Shown piece after piece: positions 5,747-7,285 of a stretch of DNA of 7,285 bases. Below the pieces are notes generated by a model, which was not told the origin of the DNA, ran no database searches, and saw only the letters and a program-made list of their open reading frames with translations. The position numbers and the translations under genes were made by a program. Location: contig JAPPBK010000303.1 of the NCBI GenBank assembly GCA_026705105.1, positions 1 to 7,285 of the forward strand, read 5' to 3'. Numbering within the stretch: the stretch's first letter is position 1; each line of letters begins with the position of its first letter. This stretch comes from Chloroflexota bacterium (GTDB lineage Bacteria; Chloroflexota; Dehalococcoidia; Bin125).

Positions 5747-7251
5747 GGCAACGTCAACACGATCTCCCGGCCTTGCCGCGTCTCCAGGTCGAGATGAACG
5801 ATGCGGTGGTTGTTGGTGTCGGCGACGAGGAGGGATCGGCCGGGGCCGTTGGTCAGCCCGCCTGGCTCGTCGAGTTGGAGCTCGCCGAAGCTGCCCAATG
5901 CGTCGCCATGGCCGCCGACCAGGGTGTTGACGTTCTCGGTCAGGGGGAACACCTGCTTGATCTTGTGATTGAACGTGTCGGCGACATAAAGCTCGTCGCC
6001 GACGCGGGCGACGTCGAGCGGGTGCTGGAGTTTCGCCACCGCGCGGCCGCCGTCGGCATCGCCGAAGTGGAACAGACCTCCCTGTCCGGTCTTGCCGATG
6101 AACGTGGTGGTGCGGCCGTCGGGATCCCACGAGATCTCGCGCACGCCGCTGGACTCGGAGTCGGCGAAGGCGAGTCCCGACGGGCCGGGCGCGAGACCCG
6201 AGACCTGCGCCAGTTCCGACTGCATGCGGGGCCCGTCGACGATGCCCTCGCGTCCCGATCCGCCCCAGGGGCCGACGTAGGAGCCGACGCCGGCGTGTTC
6301 GCCGAGCGGCATTCGCCAGATCTGGTGGATCCCGGCCATGGCGATGTACAGGTCGCCCTCGTGCACGGCGACATCCCAGGGCGAACTCAAGGCCGTTTGC
6401 CGCGCCGGTTCGCCCTGCGGCATCATCCGAGCCTGCTCGCCGGTGCCGGCGATCGTCGTGACGCTGCCGTCGCGCAGATCGATCCGCCGCACGGCGTGGT
6501 TCTCGTTGTCGGCGACGAAGACAAAGTCGCCGTGTACCTCGACGCCCTGCGGCTGGTTGAACCGGGACTCCTCGGCCGTGCCGTCGCGGAATCCGGCCTC
6601 GGACCCGCCGATCACCTGCGAGACGTTGCCGTCGAGGTCCGCCACGATGATCCGGTCGTTGTTGCTGTCCGAGACGACCAGCCGTCCGGAGGCGTCGTCC
6701 CAGGTGACCTTGCCCGGGAAGGAAAGCGCGCTGTCGCGACCGGTCTCGCGGACCAGGCCCAGGTCGCGGCGGGTGAGCACCGACTCCGCCTCGTACTCGG
6801 CCAGCCAACCGTCGATCAGCGGCGCGGCCATATCCTCGGTCAGTTCGCCCTCATGGATGCCAATCACGTTGCCCCGCGGATCGATAAAGTAGAGCGTCGG
6901 CCAGGCGCGGGCGCCGAAGGTTTGCCAGTACGTGAAGTCGGCGTCGTTGAGCACGGGGTGTTCGATGCGCAGGCGGAGGATCGCCTGGCGCAGATTCTCG
7001 GTCTCGCGCTCGGTAGGGAATTTGGGCGAGTGCACCGAGACGACCTGCAAGGTGTCGGCGTAGCGTCGTTCCAGCTTCCGCAACTGCGGGAGCACGTGCA
7101 GGCAGTTGATTCAAGCGTAGGTCCAGAAATGGAGGATCAGCAGGCGTCCCTGGAAGTCTTCCATCGACATCTCGCGACCGGTGTTCAACCAGGTCATGCC
7201 TGCGGGAACCGCGGGCGCGGGCGTCTGTCCGAATGCGCGTGAGGTGGTCAT
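5743..7251 (-). CDS. Selenocysteine-containing thioredoxin-like/NHL-repeat protein
   Basis: Read through one TGA as selenocysteine, this gives 502 residues. An N-terminal thioredoxin-like domain (about 20-155) contains HFWTYA-Sec47-INCLHVLPQL. The same block in NHLRC2-like proteins is WTYCCINC-x-HxLPxL, so Sec47 replaces the first cysteine of CxxC and C50 is the resolving cysteine. ARAWPTLYFIDPRG (114-127) holds the cis-proline, P118. The rest (about 179-495) is a six-bladed NHL beta-propeller with repeated SDSNNDRI, ADNENHAVRRI, ADTFNHKIKQV and ADTNNHRIVHL signatures. No signal peptide or membrane helix is seen, so it is probably cytoplasmic. I chose the ATG at 7249..7251: it has GGAGAGAG six bases upstream and keeps the whole domain. 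A caller treating TGA as stop would start at GTG 7095 and lose the active site. Alternatives are a point-mutated pseudogene or sequencing error, less likely given the site and hairpin. Confidence 0.85.
7074..7093 (-). promoter_or_regulatory. Candidate bacterial SECIS hairpin
   Basis: On the mRNA the 20 bases GCUCCCGCAGUUGCGGAAGC fold into an eight-position stem, seven paired and one C-A mismatch, closed by an AGUU tetraloop. The hairpin begins 17 bases after the UGA and the apical loop begins after 25. Bacterial SECIS elements lie within the coding region just after the UGA, with the apical loop roughly 16-37 bases away and a G among the first loop bases; here G is the second loop base and is followed by U, as in the GU of E. 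coli fdhF. It encodes part of VLPQLRKL, so some of its sequence is also constrained by protein. Confidence 0.65.
7111..7113 (-). other. In-frame UGA, predicted selenocysteine codon (Sec47)
   Basis: The complement reads ACC TAC GCT TGA ATC AAC TGC: Thr-Tyr-Ala-Sec-Ile-Asn-Cys. The frame is open for 46 codons before and 455 codons after, with no other stop until the TAG at 5743..5745. The position equals the attacking cysteine of the family's CxxC, giving a UxxC redox motif. The preceding family cysteine is alanine here. Confidence 0.85.
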
Positions 7252-7257
7252 CGGGAG

Positions 7258-7265
7258 CTCTCTCC
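7258..7265 (-). promoter_or_regulatory. Ribosome-binding site that fixes the selenoprotein start
   Basis: The complement reads GGAGAGAG, then six bases (CTCCCG), then the ATG at 7251..7249. This supports initiation upstream of the UGA, and hence readthrough, rather than initiation at a downstream GTG or ATG. The 34 bases available upstream contain no in-frame stop or other start codon; the promoter lies outside the window. Confidence 0.65.
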
Positions 7266-7285
7266 GACCAAAGTGTCCTGTCGTG

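Noticed and set aside
5743..7095. A 450-residue NHL protein beginning at GTG 7095, with 7096..7251 non-coding
   Set aside because: This start falls inside the thioredoxin active-site region (just after INCLH), has no Shine-Dalgarno, and leaves an upstream in-frame stretch that encodes the missing half of the domain.
5554..7242. A long plus-strand open frame of 562 codons
   Set aside because: It begins inside the amidohydrolase gene and is antisense to the NHL protein, whose repeats and domain motifs are clear. The product is low-complexity with no family resemblance, a GC-rich shadow.

Overview
This is a GC-rich bacterial window (two hand-counted 60-base lines: 67% GC in the amidohydrolase gene, 55% in the Fic gene) with dense protein coding, short gaps and good Shine-Dalgarno sites. 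A flavin/F420-type luciferase-like oxidoreductase, a crotonase and a metal-dependent amidohydrolase point to a metabolically versatile environmental bacterium, for example an actinobacterial, chloroflexotal or related uncultivated lineage. The sequence does not fix the phylum. No rRNA, tRNA, IS element or CRISPR array was seen.

Layout. On the minus strand at the left edge, an MFS transporter (102..1367) is followed 25 bases later by the first 25 codons of a DUF2461-type protein that runs off the window. A 113-base divergent spacer separates the transporter from a plus-strand run: LLM-class oxidoreductase (1481..2365), Fic-domain protein (2535..3695), crotonase (3744..4511) and amidohydrolase (4511..5746). 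The last two overlap by one base and look translationally coupled. The Fic gene sits behind two matching inverted repeats (TATCGCA-N15-TGCGATA, 92 bp apart), differs in composition from its neighbours, and looks like an inserted self-regulated islet.

The most notable gene is on the minus strand at the right, convergent with the amidohydrolase. A thioredoxin-fold plus NHL-repeat protein (5743..7251) reads through one in-frame TGA at codon 47. That TGA lies exactly where this family has the first cysteine of its redox CxxC (family pattern WTYCCINC, here WTYA-TGA-INC). The frame then stays open for 455 codons. A GC-rich hairpin with an AGUU loop starts 17 bases after the TGA, and its apical loop is 25 bases away, as expected of a bacterial SECIS. 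I read this as a selenoprotein with a UxxC active site. An ordinary gene caller would start it late, at a GTG (7095), and lose the active site.

How the genes work together. The LLM oxidoreductase, crotonase and amidohydrolase plausibly serve catabolism of an organic substrate through oxidation, acyl-CoA chemistry and hydrolysis, but no substrate can be named. The Fic protein is probably an autonomous AMPylator that controls its own promoter. The selenoprotein is probably a cytoplasmic thiol/selenol redox protein with a beta-propeller partner-binding domain.
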